Source: Deferribacterales bacterium Deferri_01 (GTDB lineage: Bacteria > Chrysiogenota > Deferribacteres > Deferribacterales > Geovibrionaceae). Taken from it: 64,000 bases of DNA. The DNA lies in contig LUZY01000003.1 of NCBI GenBank assembly GCA_001603805.1, positions 248,001-312,000 of the forward strand, written 5' to 3'. Position numbers and translations under genes: made by a program. The notes under the pieces are model-generated. The model saw only the letters and a program-made list of their open reading frames with translations. It made no database searches and was not told the origin of the DNA. Below, piece after piece: positions 26,299 through 35,179 of this stretch (its first letter is position 1; each line of letters begins with the position of its first letter).

Positions 26299-27230
26299 GA
26301 AAGATCAATCCTTTTCCCGCACTTATTGCGGCTTTTATCCTCGCCGCAGTTGGTCTCACGGTTGAAAATGAATACTACCTCGGCGTTGCTGTGATCATAA
26401 TGATCCATGCCCTCAACGCCACAGGGCTTAATATACTTCTCGGCTATACAGGGATAATTTCCATAGGTCAGGCGGCTTTCTTCGGAATAGGCGCATATAT
26501 ATCAGGGGTTTTATCCGCAACATACGGATGGAATGCTCTTCTGACCTTTCCCGTGGCTTTTATGGGTGCATTTATCATCGCATACATCATCGGCTGGCCT
26601 GTTCTGCGTCTGCATGGTCATTATCTGGCTATGGCGACACTCGGCTTTGGTATGATAATCTACATACTTATGAATGAGATGGATTTCATAACAGGCGGTC
26701 CGTCCGGTCTGATGGGAATAGGGGATATTGAGTTTTTCGGACTCTATTTCGGGCTGGATCAAGCGTATTTCGTGCTGATGTCTGTCTATTTCGTGTTTGT
26801 TTTGTTCATGCTGGAACTGTTTGATAAATCGTTCCTGCATTATAAACTGAAATTTATCAAATCATCCGAATCCGCTTCAAACAGCTACGGGCTCGACACT
26901 GTGCAGACAAAGCTTCTGGTGTTTGCTTTTGTAGCAGGTTTTACTGCGGTAAACGGTTCTCTTTATGCGTTTTTTGTCCATTTCATAAGCCCTGTTTCGT
27001 TCAGTCTCAAGTACTCCATAGAGCTTGTGGCTATGGCTACTGTGGGCGGGCTGGGTTACATCACGGGCGGTGTTATAGGCGCAGTGATTCTTGGGCTTGT
27101 GCCTGAGCTTTTTGCCTCTGCGGAGGACTATGAAATGCTTATTTACGGCGGGCTCCTCGCCGTTTGCGTAATGTTCGTTCCCGGCGGAATAGCCGGAACA
27201 CTCTCCAGACTGAGGAAGAAAGATGCTTGA
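26295..27230 (+). CDS. livM: Branched-chain amino-acid ABC transporter permease
   Basis: 311 residues, the second permease. The LivM pattern is present: LLGYTGIISIGQAAFFGIGAY (about 50), LRLHGHYLAMATLGFG (about 100), ITGGPSGLMGI, and VGGLGYITGGVIGAVILG (about 255). It ends in a basic tail and overlaps livG by 8 bases. It pairs with LivH to form the membrane channel. Confidence 0.95.
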   Translation: MRKINPFPALIAAFILAAVGLTVENEYYLGVAVIIMIHALNATGLNILLGYTGIISIGQAAFFGIGAYISGVLSATYGWNALLTFPVAFMGAFIIAYIIGWPVLRLHGHYLAMATLGFGMIIYILMNEMDFITGGPSGLMGIGDIEFFGLYFGLDQAYFVLMSVYFVFVLFMLELFDKSFLHYKLKFIKSSESASNSYGLDTVQTKLLVFAFVAGFTAVNGSLYAFFVHFISPVSFSLKYSIELVAMATVGGLGYITGGVIGAVILGLVPELFASAEDYEMLIYGGLLAVCVMFVPGGIAGTLSRLRKKDA

Positions 27231-27975
27231 GGTCAGGGATATATCTGTCCGCTTCGGCGGGGTAAAAGCACTTACTGATGTTAGCTTCACTGTGAAAGCA
27301 GGGAGCATTTCCGCCCTTATCGGTCCCAACGGAGCGGGCAAAACCACTATGTTTAACGTGGTCACAGGTTTTGTTTCTCCCGTTGCGGGAAGCGTTAAAT
27401 TCATGGATAAAGACATCACAAAAGCGAAGCCTCACAGGGTTTTTAATTCAGGCATATCACGCACATTTCAGAACCTTAATATCATCCCCGAACTCTCTCT
27501 CCGTGAGAATATGTATCTGGGGATAATCGGCAGAGATAAGCCCTCCGTTCTGAAAAGTGCTTTCCGCCTGAATAAGCAGTACTGGAAAACAACATCTGAC
27601 GAGATAGATACTTTCCTTGAGTTCGCAGGGGTGCAGGACTTTCAGCACCACAGACCGTCTTCAGTGCCGTACGGCGTTTTGAAAAACTTTGAGATGGCTC
27701 GTGCTGTTATCTCAAAACCGAAGCTTCTGCTTCTGGATGAACCAGCGGCGGGGCTGAACATGGCGGAGAAGGAACGTCTGGCGGGCATAGTGCGAAAGGT
27801 GTCTGCGGACGGAATAACTATACTGATGGTTGAGCATGATATGCAGTTTATCTCAAGCCTTGCCCAGTATGTCGTCTGCCTTAACTTCGGAGAGAAGATA
27901 GCCTGCGGCACATATGATGAAATAAGGAATAACCAAGCCGTCCTCAAGGCTTATCTGGGGGATGAAGATGCTTAA
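27223..27975 (+). CDS. livG: Branched-chain amino-acid ABC transporter ATPase
   Basis: 250 residues. Walker A is IGPNGAGKTTMFNVVTGF (about 33); ISRTFQNLNIIPELSL supplies the LivG-type Q loop; Walker B is LLLLDEPAAGLN (about 167); switch His is in MVEHDM. The usual LSGGQ signature is replaced by VPYGVLKNFEMARAV (about 146), a more degenerate form than in LivF and a common trait of LivG. It is the larger of the two ATPases. Confidence 0.95.
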   Translation: MLEVRDISVRFGGVKALTDVSFTVKAGSISALIGPNGAGKTTMFNVVTGFVSPVAGSVKFMDKDITKAKPHRVFNSGISRTFQNLNIIPELSLRENMYLGIIGRDKPSVLKSAFRLNKQYWKTTSDEIDTFLEFAGVQDFQHHRPSSVPYGVLKNFEMARAVISKPKLLLLDEPAAGLNMAEKERLAGIVRKVSADGITILMVEHDMQFISSLAQYVVCLNFGEKIACGTYDEIRNNQAVLKAYLGDEDA

Positions 27976-28693
27976 AATAAAATCCCTCTGTGTTTCATAC
28001 GGGGCTGTGGAGGCTCTGGCAAATGTTTCCGTGCATGTGAGCGAGGGCGAGTTTGTTTCGCTCATCGGCAGCAACGGAGCCGGCAAAACCACTCTGCTTA
28101 ATTCCATAATGGGCATAGTTCCATCTGCGCAGGGTGAAGCCATATTTATGGACAAGAGTATTTCGTCCATGAAGATTCATCAGGCTGCTGCAAAAGGGAT
28201 TGCTCTCGTGCCTGAGGGACGCAGAGTTTTTTCAAATATGACCGTGCTTGAAAATGTGCTTATGGGCGGTTTTTCCAAAAGCTCAAAAGAAAACTCCGAG
28301 AAACTTGAGGAGATATATTCCATGTTTCCGGTGCTTAAGGAACGAAAAAATCAGCTTGCAGGAATGCTTTCCGGAGGCGAACAGCAGATGCTTGCCATAG
28401 GCAGAGCGCTTATGTGCAGACCCAGACTGCTTTTAATGGATGAACCATCCATGGGGCTTGCGCCCCTTGTAATAAAAGATGTATATGAGAAACTTGCAGC
28501 CCTTTCCAAAACAGGGCTTACGATACTCCTTGTAGAACAGAACGCAGCCATGGCGCTGAAATACGCCGACAGGGGCTATGTGCTTGAAAACGGGCGCATT
28601 GTCCTTCAGGGGAGTGCAAAAGAACTCCTGGGCGATAACGAGGTAAAAAGAGCTTACCTTGGCAAGGAGTACAAGGAGAAATGGGAGAGATAG
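27968..28693 (+). CDS. livF: Branched-chain amino-acid ABC transporter ATPase
   Basis: 241 residues from the ATG at 27968, which sits 6 bases after a GGGGG ribosome site; an ATG two codons earlier has no room for one. Walker A is [17 protein letters not shown], signature [16 protein letters not shown] (about 137), Walker [14 protein letters not shown], switch His replaced by Gln in [11 protein letters not shown] as in LivF proteins. It overlaps livG by 8 bases and ends 1 base before the second paaK. Confidence 0.95.
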   Translation: MLKIKSLCVSYGAVEALANVSVHVSEGEFVSLIGSNGAGKTTLLNSIMGIVPSAQGEAIFMDKSISSMKIHQAAAKGIALVPEGRRVFSNMTVLENVLMGGFSKSSKENSEKLEEIYSMFPVLKERKNQLAGMLSGGEQQMLAIGRALMCRPRLLLMDEPSMGLAPLVIKDVYEKLAALSKTGLTILLVEQNAAMALKYADRGYVLENGRIVLQGSAKELLGDNEVKRAYLGKEYKEKWER

Positions 28694-28694
28694 A

Positions 28695-29999
28695 ATGAAA
28701 TACTGGCAGGAACGTGAAGAGACAATGAACGTTGAGGAGAGAGAAGCGTTTCAGCTTGAGCGTCTTCAGTCTACCCTTAACCGTGCCTATAAAAATGTGG
28801 ATTTCTATAAGAAAAAGTTTGACGAGACGGGTATTAAGCCTGAATCAGTCAAAGAGCTTGCAGATATAGCGAATCTCCCCTTTACCACAAAGCAGGACTT
28901 AAGAGACAACTATCCGTATGGCATGTTTGCTGTACCCCTGCGTGATATAGTCCGCATTCACTCCTCCAGCGGGACAACAGGTAAACCCACTGTAGTGGGC
29001 TATACAAGGGCGGATCTTGAAAACTGGAAGGATCTAGTTGCACGCATAATCATGGCGGGCGGAGCGGATGAACAGGATATTGTTCATGTAGCATTCACAT
29101 ACGGGCTTTTCACAGGCGGATTCGGTCTGCACTACGGCGCGGAGCATCTTGGCGCATCGGTTATCCCTGTCTCCAGCGGAAACACGGCACGCCAGATAAA
29201 CATCATGCAGGACTACAGAAGTACAGTTCTTGTCAGCACTCCTTCCTACGCTCTGCACATAGCAGAAAGCCTTTCAAAAATGGGCTTAACAAAGAATGAC
29301 CTCCATCTGAAAACAGGTCTCTTCGGCAGTGAGCCGTGGGGAGAAAAGATAAGACAGGAAGTTGAAGAAAAACTCGGCATAGACGCTGTAGACAACTATG
29401 GTCTTTCAGAGCTTATGGGACCGGGAATAGCCGGAGAGTGTCTGGAAAAGAGCGGTCTTCATGTGAATGAGGATCATTTTTATGTTGAAATAATCGACCC
29501 TGAAACCCTCAAACCTCTTCCCCTTGGCGAGAAAGGGGAACTTGTTATAACCACCCTTAAACGTGAGGCTATGCCCCTCATTCGTTACAGAACAAGGGAT
29601 GTTACAAGGCTTTACAGAGAGAAATGCGGCTGTGGAAGAACACTGATCAAGATGGAAAAACCCAGAGGCAGAACGGATGATATGATAATTATTAATGGTG
29701 TAAATATTTATCCTTCGCAGGTTGCAGAAGCTCTGGAAACTGTAAATGGTGCTTCACCGCATTTTATGATGATTGTGAGCAAGAAGGGTGTTCTTGATGA
29801 GCTTGAGATACAGATCGAGGTCAGTGAGGCGCTTTTCTTTGATGAAATGAAGAAACAAAAATCACTCATGGAAGAGCTTGTGAGGGTCTTCCAGCAGGCG
29901 ATACTCATAAAACCCAAGGTTAAGCTTGTTATGCCGAAGACTCTGGAACGCTTTGAAGGTAAAGCAAAAAGAGTAATAGATAACCGTAAGCCTGAATAA
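28695..29999 (+). CDS. Phenylacetate-CoA ligase family protein (second copy)
   Basis: 434 residues. The start at 28695 follows GGAGAG and aligns with the first copy; the longer frame upstream lies inside livF. It shares with the first copy the P-loop [51 protein letters not shown] and [17 protein letters not shown]. The two copies are clearly homologous along their whole length but diverged, so this is an old duplication and the two may differ in substrate. It is joined to the liv operon at its 5' end and followed at once by an HD-domain gene. Confidence 0.92.
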   Translation: MKYWQEREETMNVEEREAFQLERLQSTLNRAYKNVDFYKKKFDETGIKPESVKELADIANLPFTTKQDLRDNYPYGMFAVPLRDIVRIHSSSGTTGKPTVVGYTRADLENWKDLVARIIMAGGADEQDIVHVAFTYGLFTGGFGLHYGAEHLGASVIPVSSGNTARQINIMQDYRSTVLVSTPSYALHIAESLSKMGLTKNDLHLKTGLFGSEPWGEKIRQEVEEKLGIDAVDNYGLSELMGPGIAGECLEKSGLHVNEDHFYVEIIDPETLKPLPLGEKGELVITTLKREAMPLIRYRTRDVTRLYREKCGCGRTLIKMEKPRGRTDDMIIINGVNIYPSQVAEALETVNGASPHFMMIVSKKGVLDELEIQIEVSEALFFDEMKKQKSLMEELVRVFQQAILIKPKVKLVMPKTLERFEGKAKRVIDNRKPE

Positions 30000-30000
30000 C

Positions 30001-30582
30001 ATGAAAGACGATCAGCGGATAATCAATTTCTTTTTTGAGGCGGGTTTTCTTCAAAACCTTCAGCGAACAGGAATACCATACCTCGGTTCCGGAAAGCAGA
30101 GTGTTGCGGAACACAGCTACAGGGTTACAGTTATAGGCTACACCATGGCGTTTATACTTGGTGCGGATGTGAATAAGGTGCTTAAAATGTGCCTGTTTCA
30201 CGATCTTGAAGAGGCACGGACAGGGGATCTTAACTATCTCCAGCAGAAGTATGTGGACTCTGATGATGAAAAAGCCCTGCGCCACGCATTGAAAGACCTG
30301 CCCATAGAGGGTGAGGTTTTGGAGCTGATAGAGGAATACGCAGAACAGAAAACTCTGGAAGCAAAGATCGCAAAAGATGCGGATGTGCTTGAACTGATTA
30401 TGTTTCTCAAGGAACAGCTTGATAAAGGCAACGAACAGGCGGGTAACTGGCTGAAATCCGCAGTGAAGCGTCTGAAAACCGAAAAAGGTGTTCAGCTTGC
30501 GGAAAGTATTCTTGAAACAAGATATTATGAATGGTGGTACGGTGATGGGAACGGATGGGAAAACGGATCAAAAAACTGGTAA
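30001..30582 (+). CDS. HD-domain phosphohydrolase (YfbR/HDDC2-like)
   Basis: 193 residues starting one base after the paaK stop. The metal-binding HD pattern is complete: SVAEHSYRV with His near 37, FHDLEEARTGDL with the His-Asp pair near 67 and the acidic pair of the YfbR group, and AKDADVLELIMFL with the last Asp near 128. Members of this group dephosphorylate 5'-deoxynucleoside monophosphates. The Trp/Gly/Asn-rich tail is unusual and covers the overlap with the next gene. A nucleotide-pool role is likely; a direct link to the ligase cluster is doubtful. Confidence 0.85.
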   Translation: MKDDQRIINFFFEAGFLQNLQRTGIPYLGSGKQSVAEHSYRVTVIGYTMAFILGADVNKVLKMCLFHDLEEARTGDLNYLQQKYVDSDDEKALRHALKDLPIEGEVLELIEEYAEQKTLEAKIAKDADVLELIMFLKEQLDKGNEQAGNWLKSAVKRLKTEKGVQLAESILETRYYEWWYGDGNGWENGSKNW

Positions 30583-31087
30583 TGTTGAATATCCATCCAT
30601 TTTAGACACTCTTTATGTATCTGCCGGCGTTGTGCTTTTCAACAGACGTGCCCTGTATAACCTTATTCTCAACAAGCTGCATATATTTAATCTGATCACA
30701 ATTATGCTGATAGCTTATCTCATCCCTTATAAATCCCCTTTCAGCGGACAGGTGGAGTATTTTAACTTCGGTAATATGATAGAAGGAATCCTCATGGCGG
30801 GTTTCTTTATGCTGTTTATGTTTATGCTTTGCAGGCGCAAGGCTGAGGTATTTCTTCCTTTGGTGCGCATTGTGCTTGCAATGGAACTTACAGCAGTTAT
30901 CAGTCCGGTTAGTTTTCTGCTTTCCGGAGTTGCCCTCAAGGTTTTCATGGGTCTGTATGTGGCTTGGTATTTGAGTGTGGGTGTGTTTGCGTTCAGTCAT
31001 CTTAACAATGTAAGCTATTATCGTGCAGGTCTTGCAGTTCTGACGGCTTTTTTTCTCACACAGCTTGTGCCTGCTTTTTTTGTCTAA
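30545..31087 (+). CDS. Multi-spanning membrane protein, function unknown (Yip1-like layout)
   Basis: About 180 residues from the ATG at 30545; it overlaps the HD gene by 38 bases in another frame. A short polar N-terminus (rich in Gly, Asp, Lys) is followed by about five membrane helices (IFNLITIMLIAYLIPY, IEGILMAGFFMLFMFMLCRR, IVLAMELTAVISPVSFLL, MGLYVAWYLSVGVFAF, AGLAVLTAFFLTQLVPAFFV). The number and order of helices recall Yip1-domain proteins, but I cannot confirm the family. The start is uncertain. Its stop codon shares two bases with the stop of the opposing Rieske gene. Confidence 0.65.
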   Translation: MGTDGKTDQKTGNVEYPSILDTLYVSAGVVLFNRRALYNLILNKLHIFNLITIMLIAYLIPYKSPFSGQVEYFNFGNMIEGILMAGFFMLFMFMLCRRKAEVFLPLVRIVLAMELTAVISPVSFLLSGVALKVFMGLYVAWYLSVGVFAFSHLNNVSYYRAGLAVLTAFFLTQLVPAFFV

Positions 31088-31419
31088 TCTTTGGGCAGAG
31101 GCGAAGCGGATATAAAAATAATCCCGTTTTCCACTTTTAAATCATAAAAACGCAGGTCAGAGTATCCATCAGGATGAGTGAGACACTTGCCTGTGGATAG
31201 ATCATACTCCCACCCGTGGCGATGGCACTTTATCAGGCTGCCGCTTTTGGGCAGACCGTTTGCCAGAAGATTTGCCTGCTGATGCTTACAGCTTATCTCC
31301 ATTGCGTAGAATGAACCGTCATCCCTTTTGAAAATGCCTATGTTTTTGGCAAGAATTTTGACTGTTTTCCAATTTATGCTTTCAAAGTCTTCTGTTTTTG
31401 CAGCTTTAATAAAATCCAT
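31084..31419 (-). CDS. Rieske-type [2Fe-2S] protein
   Basis: 111 residues, soluble. The Rieske ligands are both present: SCKHQQANLL (Cys-x-His, about residue 44) and IKCHRHGWEYDLSTGKC (Cys-x-x-His, about residue 64). The length and lack of a signal or membrane helix match Rieske ferredoxins (assimilatory nitrite reductase NirD-like and dioxygenase ferredoxin groups). It lies 70 bases after the flavodiiron gene on the same strand and may supply electrons in the same O2/NO-reducing system; that is inference. The convergent stop codons of this gene and the membrane protein overlap. Confidence 0.85.
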   Translation of the reverse strand: MDFIKAAKTEDFESINWKTVKILAKNIGIFKRDDGSFYAMEISCKHQQANLLANGLPKSGSLIKCHRHGWEYDLSTGKCLTHPDGYSDLRFYDLKVENGIIFISASPLPKD

Positions 31420-31490
31420 AGGGAAACCCTGAATCTGTATTTAAGTCGGCGCAGCCCATTAACATAAGCTGCACCTGTTATATTAATATG

Positions 31491-32699
31491 TTAATTTGCC
31501 TCAAGAACAGCCATTCCGAAATCACGTCCCCATGAGTAAGCTTTTTCAAGATCATCCTTCGAGGGAGTCATTTTTACTTTAAAGGATTCCTGCGGGAGCT
31601 TCATACGCATGCTTTTCATGATGTCTTCACTGACCTTTACGCCTTCTCCGCTCCACCCGAAAGAGCCGAAAGCTCCGGCGAGTCTGTTAACCATATTCAG
31701 CACAACAAAATACGCAAAAAGGTTGAGTATGGGTTTAGGAGCTTTGGCATTGAGTGTAGGCGTACCTATGAGCAGACCGTATGATATCTCAATTTCATCG
31801 ATCAGTTCGCCCACAGGCAGCGCAGCAGCGTCCAGAAGTATTGCCTTAAGCCCGGTTTCCTCCACGCCTGCCTTTATGCTGTCAGCAAGCATTTTTGTAT
31901 TACCGTAGGCTGTGGCATAAACAATTGCGACCCTGCGGTCCTGTATATTTTTGTAGTATCTGTCTGCCTGTTTTTTGTACCAGTCAATATATACTTCCGG
32001 TTTTTCACGGAGGATAGGGCCGTGAGAAGGGCAGACCATGTCTATTTCAATATCTTTTATTTTGTGGAGAGCCTTGAGTATATGCTCCTTGTAGGGACGC
32101 ATAATCATGGAATAATAGAACCGGAAAGCTTCCATCGCTTCTTCTTTGTTGTCCAGCTCGTCATTAAAAATCTTTTCACCGCTGCAGTAGTGGGCGCCGA
32201 GAAAATCGCAGGGGAAGAGGATCTTTTCCTCCACAAGATAGGTGAACATTGTGTCAGGCCAGTGGAGAAACGGTGTATGGAAAAAGCGGAGTGTCTTGCC
32301 GCCAAGATCAATAACATCATCATCACCCACGGCACGTCCGTTGTATTCTCCGTTTACTATGTTATCCACAAATGTCTTAGCCGTCTTAGAGTAAATCACT
32401 TCTATATTCGGATTTTTCTCCAGAAGTACGGGGAGACAGCCTGAGTGATCCGGTTCGTTGTGGTTTAATATAATGTAGTCAATTTCTGAAATTGGGCAGA
32501 TTTCTTCAACTGTTTCAACGTATATATCTTTAAAAAGAAGCTTGTTGGCTTCAATAAGAGCTTTCTTTTTTGTTCCCTGAACAAGGTAGCTGTTGTATGT
32601 AGTCCCGTGTTCAGTGGGGATGACAACGTCAAAAATTTCAAGTTCCGGGTCTCTCACTCCGACCCAGTGGACATTGTCCGCTACTTTAAATGAATTCAT
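31491..32699 (-). CDS. Flavodiiron protein (A-type flavoprotein)
   Basis: Reduces O2 to water or NO to N2O, protecting anaerobes. 402 residues, standard for class A: a beta-lactamase-like diiron domain (about 1-250) with the ligand motif HNEPDHSG (about 80), HTPFLHWPDT, DFLGAHYC and SHGPILR, then a flavodoxin domain with FMN loop ATAYGNTKMLAD (about 262). It starts behind CGGAGG. The neighbouring gene encodes rubredoxin, the usual electron donor to class A enzymes. A terminator between the two suggests separate or partly read-through transcription. Confidence 0.95.
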   Translation of the reverse strand: MNSFKVADNVHWVGVRDPELEIFDVVIPTEHGTTYNSYLVQGTKKKALIEANKLLFKDIYVETVEEICPISEIDYIILNHNEPDHSGCLPVLLEKNPNIEVIYSKTAKTFVDNIVNGEYNGRAVGDDDVIDLGGKTLRFFHTPFLHWPDTMFTYLVEEKILFPCDFLGAHYCSGEKIFNDELDNKEEAMEAFRFYYSMIMRPYKEHILKALHKIKDIEIDMVCPSHGPILREKPEVYIDWYKKQADRYYKNIQDRRVAIVYATAYGNTKMLADSIKAGVEETGLKAILLDAAALPVGELIDEIEISYGLLIGTPTLNAKAPKPILNLFAYFVVLNMVNRLAGAFGSFGWSGEGVKVSEDIMKSMRMKLPQESFKVKMTPSKDDLEKAYSWGRDFGMAVLEAN

Positions 32700-32786
32700 A
32701 GTTCCTCCGTGATAAGAGATAATTTTTATCTTTTAAAGAATAGTTCATAGATAAGGAAAAAGCAATGGTTTTGAGAGGAGGTGCAA

Positions 32787-32820
32787 ACGAAAAAGCCGCC
32801 CGGGCAAACTGGACGGCTGG
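32787..32820 (-). terminator. Terminator after rubredoxin
   Basis: On the minus strand AGCCGTCC-N9-GGGCGGCT (one G-T pair) followed by TTTTTCGTTT, about 13 bases after the rubredoxin stop. Confidence 0.8.
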
Positions 32821-32831
32821 TTTTTCGTTTA

Positions 32832-32993
32832 TTAATCTTCGTAAGCCTCAAAGCTGTCTTTGCCTACTCCGCATTCGGGGCAAACCCAGTCTTCAGGGAT
32901 ATCTTCAAATGCTGTTCCGGGTTCGATTCCGCCATCGGGATCGCCAACTTCCGGGTCATAAATCCATCCGCACACTGTACATACATACTTCAT
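32832..32993 (-). CDS. Rubredoxin
   Basis: 53 residues, a complete small iron protein. Both iron-binding knuckles are visible: [19 protein letters not shown] (Cys 5 and 8) and [15 protein letters not shown] (Cys 38 and 41), with the usual Gly/Asp-rich loop between them. The start follows AAGGAGG at ideal spacing. It most likely transfers electrons to the flavodiiron protein encoded 130 bases downstream on the same strand. It is shorter than common ORF-length cutoffs, so automated annotation might miss it. Confidence 0.97.
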   Translation of the reverse strand: MKYVCTVCGWIYDPEVGDPDGGIEPGTAFEDIPEDWVCPECGVGKDSFEAYED

Positions 32994-33028
32994 AGCTGTC
33001 CTCCTTGTGAATTAGAAATGATAACTAA

Positions 33029-33056
33029 ACTATAATAGGCAATTAGAACAAGTCAA
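33029..33056 (-). promoter_or_regulatory. Promoter of the rubredoxin gene
   Basis: Minus strand TTGACT (33056-33051) and TATAGT (33034-33029) with a 16-base spacer, about 35 bases upstream of the rubredoxin ATG. Confidence 0.6.
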
Positions 33057-33110
33057 GTCCGATATACAATTCGGAGTCCGATTTAAAGATATATGAAAAA
33101 GGTTTTCATT

Positions 33111-34100
33111 TCAGATCTTTTTGGTTTCAGCGCCTGTTACGCCCACCCTGTGAAGAAGGCGAGCCTTAAGCTCAGGTACCACTTCCTCATAAGGCATTTT
33201 ATCAAGGTTAATCTGCCCGCCTGCGGACTTCATGTGTCCGCCGCCTGTGCCTATGCCTTTAACTATGCGGGTGGCAAGCCTTCCCACAAGCTGTTTTGCC
33301 GATTTACAGCGCAAAGAGAAGTAACACTGGTTGTCTATGCGCCCGATTACAAACGACCACTTAATGTCACGCATTCTTAAGATAAAGTCGCTAGTTTCAG
33401 CAATGAGGTCAGGGTTACGAACTTCACCGAGATCACAGAATACAAGGTTATCTGCAATCTCTGCCTGTTCAATAGCTTTTTTCATTGTTTTGAAATAGTA
33501 GCGTGGAAGTTCGGGGTTTTCTATTTTCTGAAGCTTTTGGGTTGATATGTGGGGGAAGATGTACGCCATCATATCCATATCGTGCTGGGTGATGCTTCTG
33601 CCGGAGCCGAACGTGTCTGTCTTCATGCCGTAGTAAAGTGCTGTTGCTACATTGACATCAGGCTCAATGTGCAACGCTTTCATATATTCGGCAATTATCG
33701 TGCTTGTGCTGCCGGTTCCGGGTCGAACATCGTAAATCTGTGTGGATTTTGTCTGCGCCCTGAATGTGTGATGGTCTATGACAACATTCGGCGTTATGTT
33801 CTTTGGTATAAAAACATTGCCTGCATTAGGCTGTGTATCAGCGACTATGAGATAATCATATCTGGCGAAGTTGAGCTTGGTGGAAAGATGAAGATCGATT
33901 TTACATGTTTTTATAAGCTCTCTGTTCTCCGCCCTGCCGATAATGCCGTGGTAGGCTATGGTGCAGCGCTTTTTTAGCTTATGGCTCAAAATCATTTTCA
34001 TCCCCGCAGCAGCGGCAATGGTATCCGGATCGGGGTTGTTGTGAGTGAGGATCAGCACTTTGCGGAAAGGCTTAACATCCAGCAGTATTTTTTCTATCAT
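33111..34100 (-). CDS. DHH-family phosphoesterase (NrnA-like)
   Basis: 329 residues. DHH motifs are present in order: THNNPDPDTIAAA (about 19-31), VADTQPN, VIDHHTFRA (the DHH triad, about 107), and the C-terminal DHHA1 glycine loop GIGTGGGHMKSAGG (about 292). Such proteins hydrolyse nanoRNA, pAp or cyclic-dinucleotide breakdown products. The precise substrate is not decided by sequence. It is the last gene of the minus-strand run that starts at accD, 8 bases after the secreted protein gene. Confidence 0.85.
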   Translation of the reverse strand: MIEKILLDVKPFRKVLILTHNNPDPDTIAAAAGMKMILSHKLKKRCTIAYHGIIGRAENRELIKTCKIDLHLSTKLNFARYDYLIVADTQPNAGNVFIPKNITPNVVIDHHTFRAQTKSTQIYDVRPGTGSTSTIIAEYMKALHIEPDVNVATALYYGMKTDTFGSGRSITQHDMDMMAYIFPHISTQKLQKIENPELPRYYFKTMKKAIEQAEIADNLVFCDLGEVRNPDLIAETSDFILRMRDIKWSFVIGRIDNQCYFSLRCKSAKQLVGRLATRIVKGIGTGGGHMKSAGGQINLDKMPYEEVVPELKARLLHRVGVTGAETKKI

Positions 34101-34108
34101 GCAATACT

Positions 34109-35167
34109 CTATTCGACCACAGCAGCAGAGAAATCAAGCATGAGTTCATCACCCTCGAACCTTGCGGAGTAGCCATACCTTCCTTTAAGTTCTTCAAGAT
34201 TCCTTAAAAGGGAATCCCTGCTGAAAACTGTCTCAGCTTCAAATATAGCCTCCTCAAGAGAGAAAGTTTTTATGCTGTAATCTTTAAATATTTCTCTGCG
34301 TTTCAGAAAGTCCATAAAGTCTTTAACATCGGCAAACTTGCCGAAGTTTACTGCTGTTACTGTATATTTTGTCACGGTATTTACTGTTTCAGGCAGAGGA
34401 ATAAGGTTAGTTCTTATATATTCCGCCGCAGTAAACAAGGAGCTTCTGAATGCTTCCGCCACACAGAGGTCATCAGTTTCCTGAATGGCTTTTCCGGTGA
34501 CTTTTACAGCGGGGAACTCCTTATCTCTGGAGTAGGGCTTAACGTACACTTCCGTGTCGCAGCTGGAAATTTCACCTTCCTGCCGTGTATCCGGATTAAC
34601 AGTGATGATAAAAAGATACTGCGCCGGAGTAACCGCAAAAGCCGCCATCATATCAGCAGGCTTGGGGCTGTCTGACATTTCAGCAAGAAAATCCTGATTA
34701 TTGGACGCCGTAAATCTTTGCTGCTGTAAGACTTCTGCAGCGGTTTTGCGGAGCAGGGGCTTAATGTCGTCCTTGATGTTGCCGGCGACCTCAAACACAA
34801 CCGAATTTGTGGCTTCTCTGATATAGTAATTGAGGTTGCCCATTGCTATTTCATCCATATCAGCAGAAACAACATAAAATACAGTGTTGTCCTGAACATA
34901 GCGGTTTATGATTTTGTATCCGGTGATAAATTTAAGAAACTCATTGGTTATTTCTGGTGTGGATGTGTTGTCAGCAGATGAAAAGAAATTTCTCATGGCG
35001 TTTTTCAGCGCATTTTCTTTTGCGTTCATATCCGCTGCTTTAACATTGCTTTCATGGATCACAGAACTTCCCCTGCCTTCGATAAACACGGCATGGGCTT
35101 TATCTGTGAAAGAAAAAAGAGCAGCGGCAATTAATAAGCAGATGATTGTTTTTCTCATATGATTCAT
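34109..35167 (-). CDS. Exported protein, FlgT-like N-terminal part, function unknown
   Basis: 352 residues with a signal peptide (MNHMRKTIICLLIAAALFSFTDKAHA); it may begin at either of two ATGs three codons apart. After the cleavage site the segment FIEGRGSSVIHES...AKENALKNAMRNFF resembles the N-terminal module of FlgT-type and related envelope proteins, where a Gly-x-Ala-like strand is followed by a helix of the form KxxALxxAxxxAF. The rest is alpha/beta without a motif I recognise. It lies directly downstream of lptD (12 bases), so an outer-membrane or envelope-assembly role is plausible. The FlgT resemblance is weak. Confidence 0.6.
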   Translation of the reverse strand: MNHMRKTIICLLIAAALFSFTDKAHAVFIEGRGSSVIHESNVKAADMNAKENALKNAMRNFFSSADNTSTPEITNEFLKFITGYKIINRYVQDNTVFYVVSADMDEIAMGNLNYYIREATNSVVFEVAGNIKDDIKPLLRKTAAEVLQQQRFTASNNQDFLAEMSDSPKPADMMAAFAVTPAQYLFIITVNPDTRQEGEISSCDTEVYVKPYSRDKEFPAVKVTGKAIQETDDLCVAEAFRSSLFTAAEYIRTNLIPLPETVNTVTKYTVTAVNFGKFADVKDFMDFLKRREIFKDYSIKTFSLEEAIFEAETVFSRDSLLRNLEELKGRYGYSARFEGDELMLDFSAAVVE

Positions 35168-35179
35168 TATTAACCTGTA

